A DNA stretch of 64,000 bases from Sinorhizobium mexicanum (GTDB lineage Bacteria; Pseudomonadota; Alphaproteobacteria; Rhizobiales; Rhizobiaceae). A program made the translations under genes and the position numbers. Positions within the stretch are counted from its first letter, which is position 1. Each line of letters opens with the position of its first letter. Under the pieces are notes generated by a model. That model worked only from the letters and a program-made list of their open reading frames with translations, searched no databases and was not told the DNA's origin. The DNA is taken from assembly GCF_013488225.1 (NCBI RefSeq), contig NZ_CP041238.1, forward strand, positions 2,257,501-2,321,500. Reading direction: 5' to 3'. Of this stretch, positions 27,355 to 35,511 are shown piece by piece.

Positions 27355-28038
27355 ATGAAAACCCTACATGTACTTCTTACGGGCACCGGCCTGGCTCTTA
27401 TGTCGGTCGGTTTTTTTGCATCGACAACGGTTCCCGCGCGCGCCCAGGGCGTCGAGCGGCCGATACTCACGGCTGATCAGTGCAGCCCGCTCACAGAGGG
27501 CAATTATCAGCTTTGCTGCATGGCGCGGAACCGCAACATGATCCTCTCCGCAGAGCAAATCGAGCAATGTCCGCCGTTGTCTACAGCTGCGATCACGAGT
27601 GCCAACCCCTTCGCAACGACTGATAATACCTTCCCCAGCGGCGGTGCGTTCGGCGGCGGTGGCGTGAGTGGTGGCGGTGCTACCAGCGGCGGTGGTGCCA
27701 GCGGCGGCGGCGCGAGCGGCGGTGGAGGTGCCGGTGGTAGCGTCGGTGGTGGTGCCGGCGGTAGCGTCGGTGGTGGGGGTAGCGTCGGTGGCGGCGGCAG
27801 TGCCGGCGGCGATCTTGGTGGTGGCGTCAGCGAGGATGGCGACCACGGTTCTGCCGGCGGCGATACCGGTAGCGCCAGCGCGGAGGGCGACCACGGTGCC
27901 GGTGGCGATGCTGGCGCCAGCGCGGACGGTGACCACGGCGCCGGCAGCGATGCCGGCGGTGCGGCCGCTTCAGCCGATGTATCCGCTTCGGTTGGTGCAT
28001 CCGCGTCGGGCAGCGCATCCGCGACGGCCGGCGACTGA
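27355..28038 (+). CDS. Secreted glycine-rich low-complexity protein
   Basis: 227-aa protein not recognised as any named family. A signal peptide spans about residues 1-30 (cleavage near ARAQG). A short unique segment (35-80) has four cysteines (DQC, LCC, EQC). From residue 95 to the end it is almost entirely Gly/Ser/Ala repeats, at first SGGGA/GGSVGGG blocks and then repeats of DHG(S/A)(A)G. The Gly codons are GC-rich. It is likely an extracellular or envelope structural protein; calcium binding by the Asp-rich DGDHG part is only a guess. A GGGAG site precedes the ATG. Confidence 0.7.
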   Translation: MKTLHVLLTGTGLALMSVGFFASTTVPARAQGVERPILTADQCSPLTEGNYQLCCMARNRNMILSAEQIEQCPPLSTAAITSANPFATTDNTFPSGGAFGGGGVSGGGATSGGGASGGGASGGGGAGGSVGGGAGGSVGGGGSVGGGGSAGGDLGGGVSEDGDHGSAGGDTGSASAEGDHGAGGDAGASADGDHGAGSDAGGAAASADVSASVGASASGSASATAGD

Positions 28039-28359
28039 TGACCGGGCGCAGTCTCGCCGGCTCGTTGCGGCCGGCGCGACCTTCTTATTCGTCCTGACGA
28101 TGGCGTAGCGGATAGGACCCAAGCCTCGGGATTGAGAATTCCGAGGAAGGGGCCAATAGCGCGTGATGTGCTGCCGCAGCCGGCGCAGTTCGCGTGGCGG
28201 ACAAGGTTTGCTACTGCCCTTGGTTCGCCGTAGTTGCCGCAAACTCGCCATGGCCAGCTTCGCCCGGAGCAGCGGAGATGGCGTCGCGACAGGTGCGGCT
28301 GCCTGAACTCACATCGGCCGTGCAGAGCGGATGATTTCGCAGCATCGCATGACAGCGCC
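28039..28359. other. Intergenic region between convergent genes
   Basis: This 321-bp spacer lies between the Gly-rich gene and the J-domain gene, which converge on it. Short open frames here have no recognisable product and no ribosome sites. I see nothing else specific. Confidence 0.5.
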
Positions 28360-28946
28360 CTACTCCGCCGCGCGCGGCTTCGCCTCCAACGCCTCCAGCT
28401 CATACGAATACCCCTCCAGCATCGTATAGGCCTGCTCGATCGCCTCGATCTGCGCTTCGGCGTTCTTGATCGCATCGGCGATCGACTGGCTGCGGGCACG
28501 AAGCATCGAGCCGAGCACGTCCGTCTCCGGCCGCCGGCCGAGGCGGTCGAGGTGTTTGCGGACGCGGGAGCGGTGGCGTTCGAGCTCGAGGATGTGGAAG
28601 CGGTTCTTGACGATGTCGTCGGAGAGTTTTCGGCGCATCGCCGCGACCGGATCGAAAGTACCGGGCTCGCGCTCGTCGAGGATGAAATCGTTGACCAGCG
28701 CTTCGAGCATCATCAGGCCCTTGAGGTCCCTGGGGTCGGCGAGCTGCGGATCGTAGCCGGTATCGTCATAGACCTTGCGGCGCACCGGATCCTTGAGCAG
28801 GTCATAGGCGGCCTGCAGCTTGCCGAACTGCTCGGCATCGCCGCCGCGGTCCGGATGCGCGGTCTTGACAGCCTTTCGATAGGCAGTCCGGATCGCCCGC
28901 TCGTCGGCGTCGCGCTCAATTCCGAGGAGGACATAGGGATCGATCA
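28360..28946 (-). CDS. J-domain (DnaJ-like) protein
   Basis: About 195-aa protein with an N-terminal J domain: DPYVLLGIERDADERAIRT, then AYRKAVKTAHPDRGGD with the HPD motif near residue 32 that stimulates Hsp70 ATPase. The rest is a helical region (about 75-195) specific to this family, without the Gly/Phe and zinc domains of true DnaJ. No ATG lies at the start. GTG at 28946 is the best choice (VIDPYVLLG); a GTG at 28955 and an ATT with a well-placed GGAGAGGA site are alternatives. It probably recruits DnaK to a specific client, unknown here. Confidence 0.82.
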
Positions 28947-29434
28947 CGCCGGGCACCTGTTCTTCGTCAATGCAATGTTCCTCTCCGGCCAGACCTACCG
29001 GTTCGCCGCGTCGGCAGCAAGCCCGTGATGGTTGCATCAGGGCTCGCTACGCTCATCCGAGCGTCGGGACGAAAATGTGGTCAGAAAGAGGCAATCCACG
29101 ACATTTCGGGATCGGCGCATGGTCGAGCGAGGCCGCGGAAACGGCGTTGGGAAGGGCATTGCGCCCGGCGTCACCGCCTCCAGAAACTCCGCTTGCCTTT
29201 TTTTGCAAATACTGCCACTTCTAAGTTGTTCGGGCGTTTTCAATCCCGGAGACTGGACTTTCGTTTGAGCCCGGCCATTCCGCCGGGACTGCCGCAAGCG
29301 GCATCGTTGACGTCTTTTCCCCGATATCGTGACCACTCGACGCCTTTCAGTGCCGATAGCGCTGAAGACGACCCGTTCGCATCCCTCCGGGGGCGCGGAC
29401 AACCAATGCAGACTGAAGGAAAAGGACTTCTTCC
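28947..29434. other. Intergenic region and cspA leader
   Basis: This spacer of nearly 490 bp lies between divergent genes. The right 200 bp precede cspA and contain two tight adjacent hairpins, 29270-29287 (CCCGGC/GCCGGG) and 29290-29303 (TGCCGC/GCGGCA), as expected of a structured 5' leader of a cold-shock gene. The left part holds nothing recognised. Confidence 0.5.
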
Positions 29435-29647
29435 ATGGCCACCAAGGGCACCGTAAAATTCTTCAACCAGGACAAGGGTTTTGGTTTCATCACGCCGGAA
29501 GGCGGCGCGAAGGACGTTTTCGTCCACATCTCCGCCGTTCAGGCCGCCGGCCTCGCAACGCTGAAGGACGGCCAGCAGGTCTCCTTCGACACCGAGCCGG
29601 ACCGCATGGGCAAAGGCCCGAAGGCCGTCAACCTCCAGGCTATCTAA
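29435..29647 (+). CDS. cspA: Cold shock protein
   Basis: 70-aa single cold-shock domain protein, an RNA/single-stranded DNA chaperone. RNP1 ([11 protein letters not shown]) and RNP2 (VFVHISAVQ) motifs are intact. The ATG follows AAGGAAAAGG. A long, possibly structured leader lies upstream and a strong terminator 27 nt past the stop. It is one of the several csp paralogues usual in rhizobia; whether this one is cold-induced cannot be told. Confidence 0.95.
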   Translation: MATKGTVKFFNQDKGFGFITPEGGAKDVFVHISAVQAAGLATLKDGQQVSFDTEPDRMGKGPKAVNLQAI

Positions 29648-29673
29648 GCCGGACCTTTCGGTTGGATTTGAAG

Positions 29674-29704
29674 AACGGCGCTTCGCAAGAGGCGCCGTTT
29701 TTTT
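29674..29704 (+). terminator. Rho-independent terminator of cspA
   Basis: Stem AACGGCGC / GCGCCGTT with a 10-nt loop, then a run of seven T from the end of the stem. Confidence 0.9.
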
Positions 29705-29727
29705 GTTGGATAGCTTTCGGCAAAGCC

Positions 29728-29816
29728 CCTCATCCAGTCTGCCGGCCACCTTCTCCCGCAAGCGGGGCGAAGGAAACGTGCGGTACGCTCTCAGCCCGGC
29801 TTGCGGTGAGGGGCAT
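29728..29816. repeat. Interspersed repeat of the CCCCTCATC...GTGAGGGGC family, copy 1
   Basis: Outer inverted ends GCCCCTCATCCAG and GTGAGGGGC enclose GCCGGCCACCTTCTCCC and AAGCGGGGCGAAGG. A longer copy lies at 43979-44122. Confidence 0.75.
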
Positions 29817-29842
29817 CCAGGAACGAAAGAGTCCTGATATCC

Positions 29843-30997
29843 CTACTCCGCTGCCTGCCGTGCCGTTGCCGCCTCGAACACCGCGTTGAAGGCGGCGTGG
29901 ATCACTTCAGGGCCGGCGCCCTTGCGGGTGGCGTCGGCGGAGAGGAGCTGGCGGTAGCGGCGGGCGCCGGGCCAGCCCTGGAAAAGGCCGATCATGTGGC
30001 GGGTAACGTGGACCAGCCGGCCACCGCCGGCGATATGGGTGGCGGCGTAATCCGCCATGGTGTCGCGCACGCCGGCCCAGTAATCGAGCGACAGGCGATG
30101 ATCGCGATCATTGAAGGCGTGCGGCTCGATCGGTTCAGGCGCAGCACCCGTCAGGGGATGGGCGAAATAGCCGTCAGCGGCGGTAAGCAGGCCGCTGTCA
30201 TGATAGGCGGCACGACCAAGCATGACGCCGTCCAGCGCCGGCCCGTTTCCGGTTTCAGCGGCAGGCGCGGGGCCGCCAGGCGGCAACAGGCGATGATCCA
30301 GGTGCGAAAGCGCCTGATCCAGCGTCTGAAGACCGCCGTTGAGGCCGATGAAAAGATTCGGATTTTCTTCCTTCAGCCGATGCACGAGGCCATAGTCTAG
30401 CGGCGGGATCTCGCGGTTCTCCCTTGGACTCAAGCCCTGCAGCCAGGCCTTGCGTGCATGGACCCAGACGGCGTCCGTGCCGGCATCCTTCACGCGCGCG
30501 ACAAGGTCGCGCAGCGCCTGTTCCGGTTCCTGGTCATCGACGCCGATACGGCATTTGACGGTGATGGGAATTTTGACGGCCGCCTTCATCGCCGCGACGC
30601 ATTCGGCAACGCGCGCCGGCTCCTGCATGAGGCAGGCGCCGAAAGTGCCCGACTGCACCCGGTCAGACGGGCATCCGACATTCATGTTGATCTCGTGGTA
30701 GCCGAAGCCTTCGCCGATCCGGGCGGCCTCCGCCAGCTTTGCCGGATCATTGCCGCCAAGCTGCAACGCGACCGGGTTCTCCGCGGCATGGTAGCCGAGC
30801 AGCTTCTCGCGATCGCCCCGCAGGATCGCGTCGGCGACGATCATCTCCGTGTAGAGCAGCGCATGACGCGAGAGCTGGCGCGCGAAGAAGCGGTAATGCC
30901 GGTCGGTCCAATCGATCATCGGCGCGACGGCGAAGACCGGCGCCTTGAAGTATCGGGTGTTTCCCGATCCTACAGTGAATTGCGCCGTTTCCTTCAT
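29843..30997 (-). CDS. dusA: tRNA-dihydrouridine(20/20a) synthase
   Basis: 384-aa flavoenzyme that reduces uridine 20/20a in tRNA D-loops. Features: FMN-binding start FAVAPMIDWTDRHYRFFAR near residue 22, the DusA-type INMNVGCPSDRVQSG with catalytic Cys near 109, KCRIGVDDQ near 148, and the C-terminal HITRHMIGLFQGWPGAR-type stretch (here VTRHMIGLFQGWPGAR), which sets DusA apart from DusB and DusC. Slightly longer than the usual 330-345 aa because of a loop near 240-275 rich in Pro/Ala. Monocistronic. Confidence 0.94.
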   Translation of the reverse strand: MKETAQFTVGSGNTRYFKAPVFAVAPMIDWTDRHYRFFARQLSRHALLYTEMIVADAILRGDREKLLGYHAAENPVALQLGGNDPAKLAEAARIGEGFGYHEINMNVGCPSDRVQSGTFGACLMQEPARVAECVAAMKAAVKIPITVKCRIGVDDQEPEQALRDLVARVKDAGTDAVWVHARKAWLQGLSPRENREIPPLDYGLVHRLKEENPNLFIGLNGGLQTLDQALSHLDHRLLPPGGPAPAAETGNGPALDGVMLGRAAYHDSGLLTAADGYFAHPLTGAAPEPIEPHAFNDRDHRLSLDYWAGVRDTMADYAATHIAGGGRLVHVTRHMIGLFQGWPGARRYRQLLSADATRKGAGPEVIHAAFNAVFEAATARQAAE

Positions 30998-31469
30998 ATC
31001 TCGTTAGCTCTCGTTTAACGCCTGGCCCGTTCCTGCTGTGCTATGGCTACAATGTAGCAAACGGTGAGAGGCGTGTAGCAAATTCAGGGGCACCATCGTC
31101 GAGCGAAGGCGCCGGAATGGGCAGAAAGTCATATACTGCGCAGATCCGAATAATGCGAGAGAGAGCCACAGTCCAGAGTGAGGCCGGCCGCGGCGGTAGC
31201 GAGTCCCGATCGGCGCGTTGCGGGGACGATGATCTCCGATGGCTATCGCTATCTATTGGGCGCGCCGCCCTGGACCTTAACATCGCCAAATAGATGCCTG
31301 CGTAGGATAGGCTAGCGCACCGGAACGCGCCGCGGATCGATGGAAGGGCAGCAAAGGACCGCTTGCGCGGCGACGGCACAAATTTTGTGTCCTGCTGTCG
31401 GTTCTTGTCGACATCGCGCGTTCCTACGTCCGAGGCTCATTGGGCCGACCGAACAAGGGAGATTGAGCG
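30998..31469. other. Intergenic region
   Basis: This 472-bp spacer lies between divergent dusA and the YciI-family gene. A minus-strand open frame (31047-31379) has no recognisable product, no family features and no good ribosome site. Codon use and base composition drop off relative to the neighbours, which may mark a decayed gene or a promoter region. Confidence 0.5.
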
Positions 31470-31892
31470 ATGCGTGTCTTAGTCATGGTAAAGGCGACGA
31501 AGGACAGTGAAGCGGGCGCCATGCCCACGACAGAACTTCTCGAAGCCATGGGCAAGTACAACGAAGAGCTGGCGAAGGCCGGCATTTTGCTAGCGGCCGA
31601 CGGGCTGCACCCTTCCTCCAAGGGAAAGAGGGTAGCCTTCGACGGTGCCCAGCGGCTCGTCATCGACGGCCCCTTTGCCGAAACCAAGGAAGTGGTCGCC
31701 GGCTTCTGGATGTGGCGGGTGAAGGACATGGACGAGGCGATCGCCTGGGTGAAGCGCTGCCCCAATCCGATGCCCGGTCCGAGCGAGATCGAGATCCGCC
31801 AGGTTTTCGAACTGGAGGATTTCAGCGAGGCGCTGACGCCCGAAGTCACCGAGCTGCTTGAGGGCGTCCGCGATAAGCTTGACGGGCAATAG
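31470..31892 (+). CDS. YciI/DGPF family protein
   Basis: 140-aa dimeric alpha/beta-barrel protein of the YciI family. The family motif is LVIDGPFAETKEVVAGFWMW (about residues 64-83), which includes the DGPF signature. Proteins of this type are often encoded near ECF sigma factors; none is seen here. The function is unknown, and the fold suggests small-molecule binding. GGGAGA precedes the ATG. Confidence 0.88.
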   Translation: MRVLVMVKATKDSEAGAMPTTELLEAMGKYNEELAKAGILLAADGLHPSSKGKRVAFDGAQRLVIDGPFAETKEVVAGFWMWRVKDMDEAIAWVKRCPNPMPGPSEIEIRQVFELEDFSEALTPEVTELLEGVRDKLDGQ

Positions 31893-32190
31893 CCCTGCGC
31901 CAGTTCCGGTGTATTCGCCCGGCCGACCGGCTCGCCCGTTCGAATAAAGCTGGCCATGTAACATGTTTCATTGGACAGACGACCAGTCCGGTCCGTCAAA
32001 CGGTACGGCTGGCGACGCCGCCGCGCCGGTAGCCCTACTACACATCGCCGGTCCTCGTGCGGCAGGCTCTTCCAGCCACGCCACGCCTGCAACCATCTCG
32101 CCGTCAATCACGTATTGTCCAGCAAAAGAATTCTCCGTGATGGAACCACGCGGTTGCTCCCGGAGTTGATTTTCGGAGTGAGGAGGAACG
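31893..32190. other. Intergenic region
   Basis: 298-bp spacer, both flanking genes on the plus strand. No recognisable gene; short open frames on both strands overlap one another without ribosome sites. The right end carries AGGAGGA, the ribosome site of the next gene. Confidence 0.5.
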
Positions 32191-32436
32191 ATGTCTAAAG
32201 CGCTAGCACAAAACATTCGCAACGATCATCGCGACCGCGATCTCGAATGCCAACGTGCCATGGGTGACGATTTCGAGTTGCTGATCGCCGTCGCCGAAAG
32301 CGAAGGCTGGACGTGGCAGGAGATCGCGCTGGCTTTGATGGAACTCACCGAAGAGTATGTGGCGGCAATGCGCGCCGATGCCCAAATGAAGGAGGAGGCC
32401 TCGGTAGGACTGCCGATTTCAAAGACATTGCATTGA
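32191..32436 (+). CDS. Small conserved-type hypothetical protein
   Basis: 81-aa acidic, helix-forming protein that I do not recognise. The core GDDFELLIAVAESEGWTWQEIALALMELTEEY looks like one amphipathic helical bundle, with a tryptophan pair at its centre. The strong AGGAGGA site 5 nt before the ATG and good codon structure support it as real. It sits at the start of a run of small genes of unknown role. Confidence 0.65.
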   Translation: MSKALAQNIRNDHRDRDLECQRAMGDDFELLIAVAESEGWTWQEIALALMELTEEYVAAMRADAQMKEEASVGLPISKTLH

Positions 32437-32456
32437 CCTGCCGCGGCGTTCCTGCG

Positions 32457-32888
32457 TCAGTTCCTCTGCGCATGATGATTGATTGGCGTGGCGCCGCTCC
32501 TGAAAAGCGCGAAGAACTCCGCCGGGCTTTTCGGTTCGTTCGCATGAAGTCTCACCGATCCGTCCTTCCCTACAACCACAACGGTGAAGTCGCGAACCTC
32601 GTTGACATCGAGGTCCTCGCGGATCTGGCGAGCGTCGAGGTCGCCGCCGGCTCCATATAGCGGCACGGCGCAACCGTCCCTGACGCGCAGGACGACGCAA
32701 TCGTGACGGGCAAGTTCGCGGTGCTTTGCAAGCAGCAGCTTCTCCTGACGCTCCGCTTTCTCGTTCGTGAGGTCTGAGAAGATAACGATGACGCGATTTT
32801 TCCATTCGAACTGGGCGAGACTGCTGCCGGCGTACTGCGACAGCGAAGGCTCACCAATGATTTCGGCCACCAGGGATTTGGTCCACAT
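32457..32888 (-). CDS. DUF4174 domain-containing protein
   Basis: 143-aa protein that fits the DUF4174 family: an N-terminal LAQFEWKNRVIVIFSD segment (about 24-40), a charged helix (EKAERQEKLLLAKHREL), and the C-terminal VVVVGKDGSVRLH near 100-112. The fold resembles thioredoxin-like peroxiredoxin-type domains without the cysteine pair. It has no clear signal peptide, unlike many members. An AGGAAGGA site precedes the ATG. It converges with the 81-aa gene. Confidence 0.7.
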   Translation of the reverse strand: MWTKSLVAEIIGEPSLSQYAGSSLAQFEWKNRVIVIFSDLTNEKAERQEKLLLAKHRELARHDCVVLRVRDGCAVPLYGAGGDLDARQIREDLDVNEVRDFTVVVVGKDGSVRLHANEPKSPAEFFALFRSGATPINHHAQRN

Positions 32889-33205
32889 TGTTCCTTCCTA
32901 ACACGACAGAAGACCGCCGCCCCGTCCCGACTCGGCGCGCGGTCGACCACAATGAACTCATCAGGGGATTCATCCGGTTCGCCAACGTCCAGGGCAATCG
33001 TCCGGCCGCTCCCCTCAGAGCATACGGTAGCGAAACCCCTGTGAAGCCCGATTGGTTCCTCCGGTCGGCGAAGGTCTGCAAAATAGCGGACAAACCGGAA
33101 TTCCTGCGCTACATTGAAGCGCTTGGCTCAAGTTGCGCGTCGGAGGAGTACGGAACCTGGGCCCATCTTGCGACGTTGTTGTTCACGATCTCAAGGAGGA
33201 GAAGC

Positions 33206-33445
33206 ATGCATCAAGTGTTGTGGAGCCATCCCATCGAGGTTGGATTGACCGGTAACGACGTGCGTACGGTCAAGGGACCGTCCGACGCGCTGAGGTGCCT
33301 GGCGGACCAGTGGCCCCACCGTGGACCCTACTACGTCGCCGCCCGCAGCGCCTGCCGCGGAGCGATGGAGGGACGCCGCACCGTCGAGGAAGCCCGCAAG
33401 CTCTTTATTTCCGCCGCGAAAGAGGCGCATCTAGAGACGCACTGA
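33206..33445 (+). CDS. DUF982 domain-containing protein
   Basis: 79-aa protein of the rhizobial DUF982 family: VLWSHPIEVGLTGNDVRTV, then a helix ALRCLADQWPHRGPYYVAARSACRGAMEG (split positions 30-58) and a C-terminal helix VEEARKLFISAAKEA. The family is abundant in Rhizobiaceae, often plasmid-borne, and its function is unknown. The frame is open to 32888, but the ATG at 33206 has an excellent AAGGAGGA site 5 nt upstream and matches the family's start. Confidence 0.82.
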   Translation: MHQVLWSHPIEVGLTGNDVRTVKGPSDALRCLADQWPHRGPYYVAARSACRGAMEGRRTVEEARKLFISAAKEAHLETH

Positions 33446-33750
33446 GGCACAGGCGTACGACGCCGGGATATTGCTCGCATCGGTCAAGGTATATTTTTTG
33501 TTTTCGGTCGTAGCCTTTTCCGGCTCCGCCATCCGTGCATAATAGCCGTTTCCGACCGACTTAATCGCAGCCAGAGCCGGTCCACTTCATACCGATACAT
33601 CTCGAAATGACACAGAAATCTCCGCGAAACCGCCCGATTTCTGTCGCGAAGCGTTCATTTCTCTCAGTTATATTCTGAGGTGCCTCACAAAAACCAATTT
33701 CGGAGAGCTTTAGTCCACACCAAGGGGAAAAATAAGACGGGAGAGCCAGC
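33446..33750. other. Intergenic region
   Basis: 305-bp spacer, noticeably less GC-rich than its surroundings (for example TATATTTTTTGTTTTC near 33490). Nothing recognisable is encoded. It may carry the promoter of the following 68-aa gene. Confidence 0.5.
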
Positions 33751-33957
33751 ATGAGCGAGAGTCATCTCTACCGCATAGTCGAAGTCAGCATGAAGCGCGA
33801 AAGCGGCCGCAAAGACATCGGCATCATGACAGTCCGACAGGCCCTTGAACTTCCCGAAGTACCCAGCCTCGAATACAGCCATCCGGAACTCAATTCGCGT
33901 TCGGACGGCCGGTTTCTGACACGCGACCAGCTTAAAGCATATGTGCGCTGCGCCTGA
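33751..33957 (+). CDS. Small hypothetical protein
   Basis: 68-aa protein that I do not recognise. The start SESHLYRIVEVSMKRESGRK could be a short beta-strand pair; the rest is polar with two prolines. A GGGAGAG site lies 5 nt before the ATG. Coding status is likely rather than certain, supported by the ribosome site and by similar small genes just upstream. Confidence 0.5.
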   Translation: MSESHLYRIVEVSMKRESGRKDIGIMTVRQALELPEVPSLEYSHPELNSRSDGRFLTRDQLKAYVRCA

Positions 33958-34151
33958 GTGCAGCCTCCGTGTCGAATCATCGGCATAACTTTGCCTCTTG
34001 CGGCAGCCCTTCCGGCTGCTAACGTCCAACTTCAGATTCGCCACAACTCCGCGCCTCTATCGATGCGGAAGCCTGTGGCGTCTCGAATTTCCGTATGACG
34101 GCCCGGGGTCGACATTTGCCGCCGGGTCGATCACGGTAGAAGGGGACGATC

Positions 34152-34838
34152 TTGGATACAGTCATACCTCCCTCGCCGCCCGTGCTGCTGCCTATTTCCG
34201 GCAGCCTCGTGGGCTTCCCCGTCCGGCGCGTCTATTGCGTCGGCCGCAACTATGCCGCTCACGCGATCGAAATGGGACACGATCCCGACCGCGAGCCACC
34301 CTTCTTCTTCCAGAAAAATCCGGACAACCTGCTGCCGCCGGGCGAGAACTTCCCCTACCCGCCCCGCTCCTCCGATGTCCACCACGAGGTGGAATTGATC
34401 GTCGCCCTGCGCAGCGGCGGCGCCGACATTCCCGTCGAGGACGCGCTGAACCACGTCTATGGATATGCGGTCGGCATCGATTTCACCCGCCGCGACCTAC
34501 AGGCAGAAGCCAAGAAGGCCGGCAAGCCCTGGACGGCGGCCAAGGCCTTCGAGCATTCCGCACCGGTTTCGGAACTCGTACCGTCGGAAGCGATCGGCCA
34601 TCCGAGCAATGGCAATATCTGGCTGAAGGTCAACGGCGAAACGCGCCAGCAGGGCGATCTCGACCAGATGATCTGGAAGGTACCCGAGATCATCGCCGAG
34701 CTTTCGACGACCTTCACGCTTGCGCCCGGCGACGTGATCATGACCGGAACGCCCTCAGGCGTCGGTGCCGTTCAGCGCGGCGACGTCGTCACTTGCGGCG
34801 TCGACGGCATCGCCGCACTCTCGGTCACCGTCGTCTGA
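34152..34838 (+). CDS. Fumarylacetoacetate hydrolase family protein
   Basis: 228-aa member of the FAH superfamily. Metal and substrate motifs: RRVYCVGRNYAAHAIEMG near 24-41, FFFQKNPDNLLPPG near 50-63, VHHEVELIVALR near 74-85 with two metal-binding Glu, YGYAVGIDFTRRDLQ near 103-117, and VIMTGTPSGVGAV near 195. It hydrolyses or decarboxylates a beta-diketone or oxaloacetate-like acid; the substrate is unknown. It starts with TTG at 34152, preceded by GAAGGGGA. A RIME-like hairpin begins 6 nt past the stop and may terminate transcription. Confidence 0.85.
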   Translation: MDTVIPPSPPVLLPISGSLVGFPVRRVYCVGRNYAAHAIEMGHDPDREPPFFFQKNPDNLLPPGENFPYPPRSSDVHHEVELIVALRSGGADIPVEDALNHVYGYAVGIDFTRRDLQAEAKKAGKPWTAAKAFEHSAPVSELVPSEAIGHPSNGNIWLKVNGETRQQGDLDQMIWKVPEIIAELSTTFTLAPGDVIMTGTPSGVGAVQRGDVVTCGVDGIAALSVTVV

Positions 34839-34843
34839 ATCCA

Positions 34844-34948
34844 CAGTACCGTTGCGCGTCTTATCAGACGCGCAACGGTACTGTAACACTTTGAATGCTG
34901 CATATTTTTATCCTTGAATCGACTACGATTTAAGGAACCATGCAGCAG
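34844..34948. repeat. RIME-like double palindrome, copy 3
   Basis: Two modules: a perfect 17-bp-stem hairpin at 34844-34883 (arms CAGTACCGTTGCGCGTC and its complement, 6-nt loop) and the TGCTGCAT..ATCCTTGAATC / GATTTAAGG..ATGCAGCA palindrome at 34896-34947. Same order of modules as expected for RIME1. It fills the spacer between the FAH and carbonic anhydrase genes. Confidence 0.78.
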
Positions 34949-34961
34949 GAGGGAAACACGC

Positions 34962-35492
34962 ATGCCACTCTTCGCCCTCGGATCCCTTCAGCCGCAAACG
35001 CCGGGGGAAGGCAGCTATTGGCTCGCGCCCGACGCCAATGTCATCGGCCAGGTGGAAATCGGCGAGGATGTCGGAATCTGGTTCGGCGCGACGCTACGCG
35101 GCGACAACGAGCCGATCCGCATTGGCGCGCGCACCAACATCCAGGAAGCCGTCATCATCCATGTCGATCCCGGCTTTCCGACGACGATCGGAGAAGGTTG
35201 CACCATCGGCCACCGGGCGATCGTCCACGGCTGCTCGATCGGCGACAACTCGCTGATCGGCATGGGCGCAACCGTGTTGAATGGTGCGCAGATTGGCAGG
35301 AACTGCCTTGTAGGTGCCAATGCACTCATCACCGAAGGCAAGCAATTTCCAGACAATTCGCTGATTGTCGGTGCACCAGCCAAGGTCGTCCGTACTCTTG
35401 ATGACGACGCCGTCGAGAGGCTCAAGCGTTCTGCCGAACATTACGTGAAGAACTGGCAGCGCTATGCCGCCCAACTCACGCGGCTGGGCTGA
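34962..35492 (+). CDS. Gamma-carbonic anhydrase family protein
   Basis: 176-aa left-handed beta-helix protein with many hexapeptide repeats (I-G-x-x-x-x pattern, for example VIGQVEIGEDVGIWFG). Conserved pieces: LRGDNEPIRIGARTNIQ near 44-60, the zinc histidines in IIHVDPG, and CTIGHRAIVHGCSIGDNSLIG near 82-102. The family includes true gamma-carbonic anhydrases and YrdA-like proteins, so CO2 hydration is possible but not proven. The ATG at 34962 (MPLFALG) is preferred over an upstream one within the RIME element; it follows GGAGGG. Confidence 0.88.
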   Translation: MPLFALGSLQPQTPGEGSYWLAPDANVIGQVEIGEDVGIWFGATLRGDNEPIRIGARTNIQEAVIIHVDPGFPTTIGEGCTIGHRAIVHGCSIGDNSLIGMGATVLNGAQIGRNCLVGANALITEGKQFPDNSLIVGAPAKVVRTLDDDAVERLKRSAEHYVKNWQRYAAQLTRLG

Positions 35493-35511
35493 GGGGCAGG
35501 TCGGTAGAAAA

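Noticed and set aside
27660..27830. Short GGTGGCGGC-type repeats considered as a CRISPR array
   Set aside because: Repeats are 3-12 bp, irregular and in frame with glycine codons; no spacers of uniform length.
27507..28499. 330-residue minus-strand frame over the Gly-rich gene
   Set aside because: Its proline-rich product is just the complement of the Gly-codon repeats.
31047..31379. 110-residue minus-strand frame in the dusA-YciI spacer
   Set aside because: Serine/arginine-rich, no ribosome site, no family resemblance; treated as non-coding.
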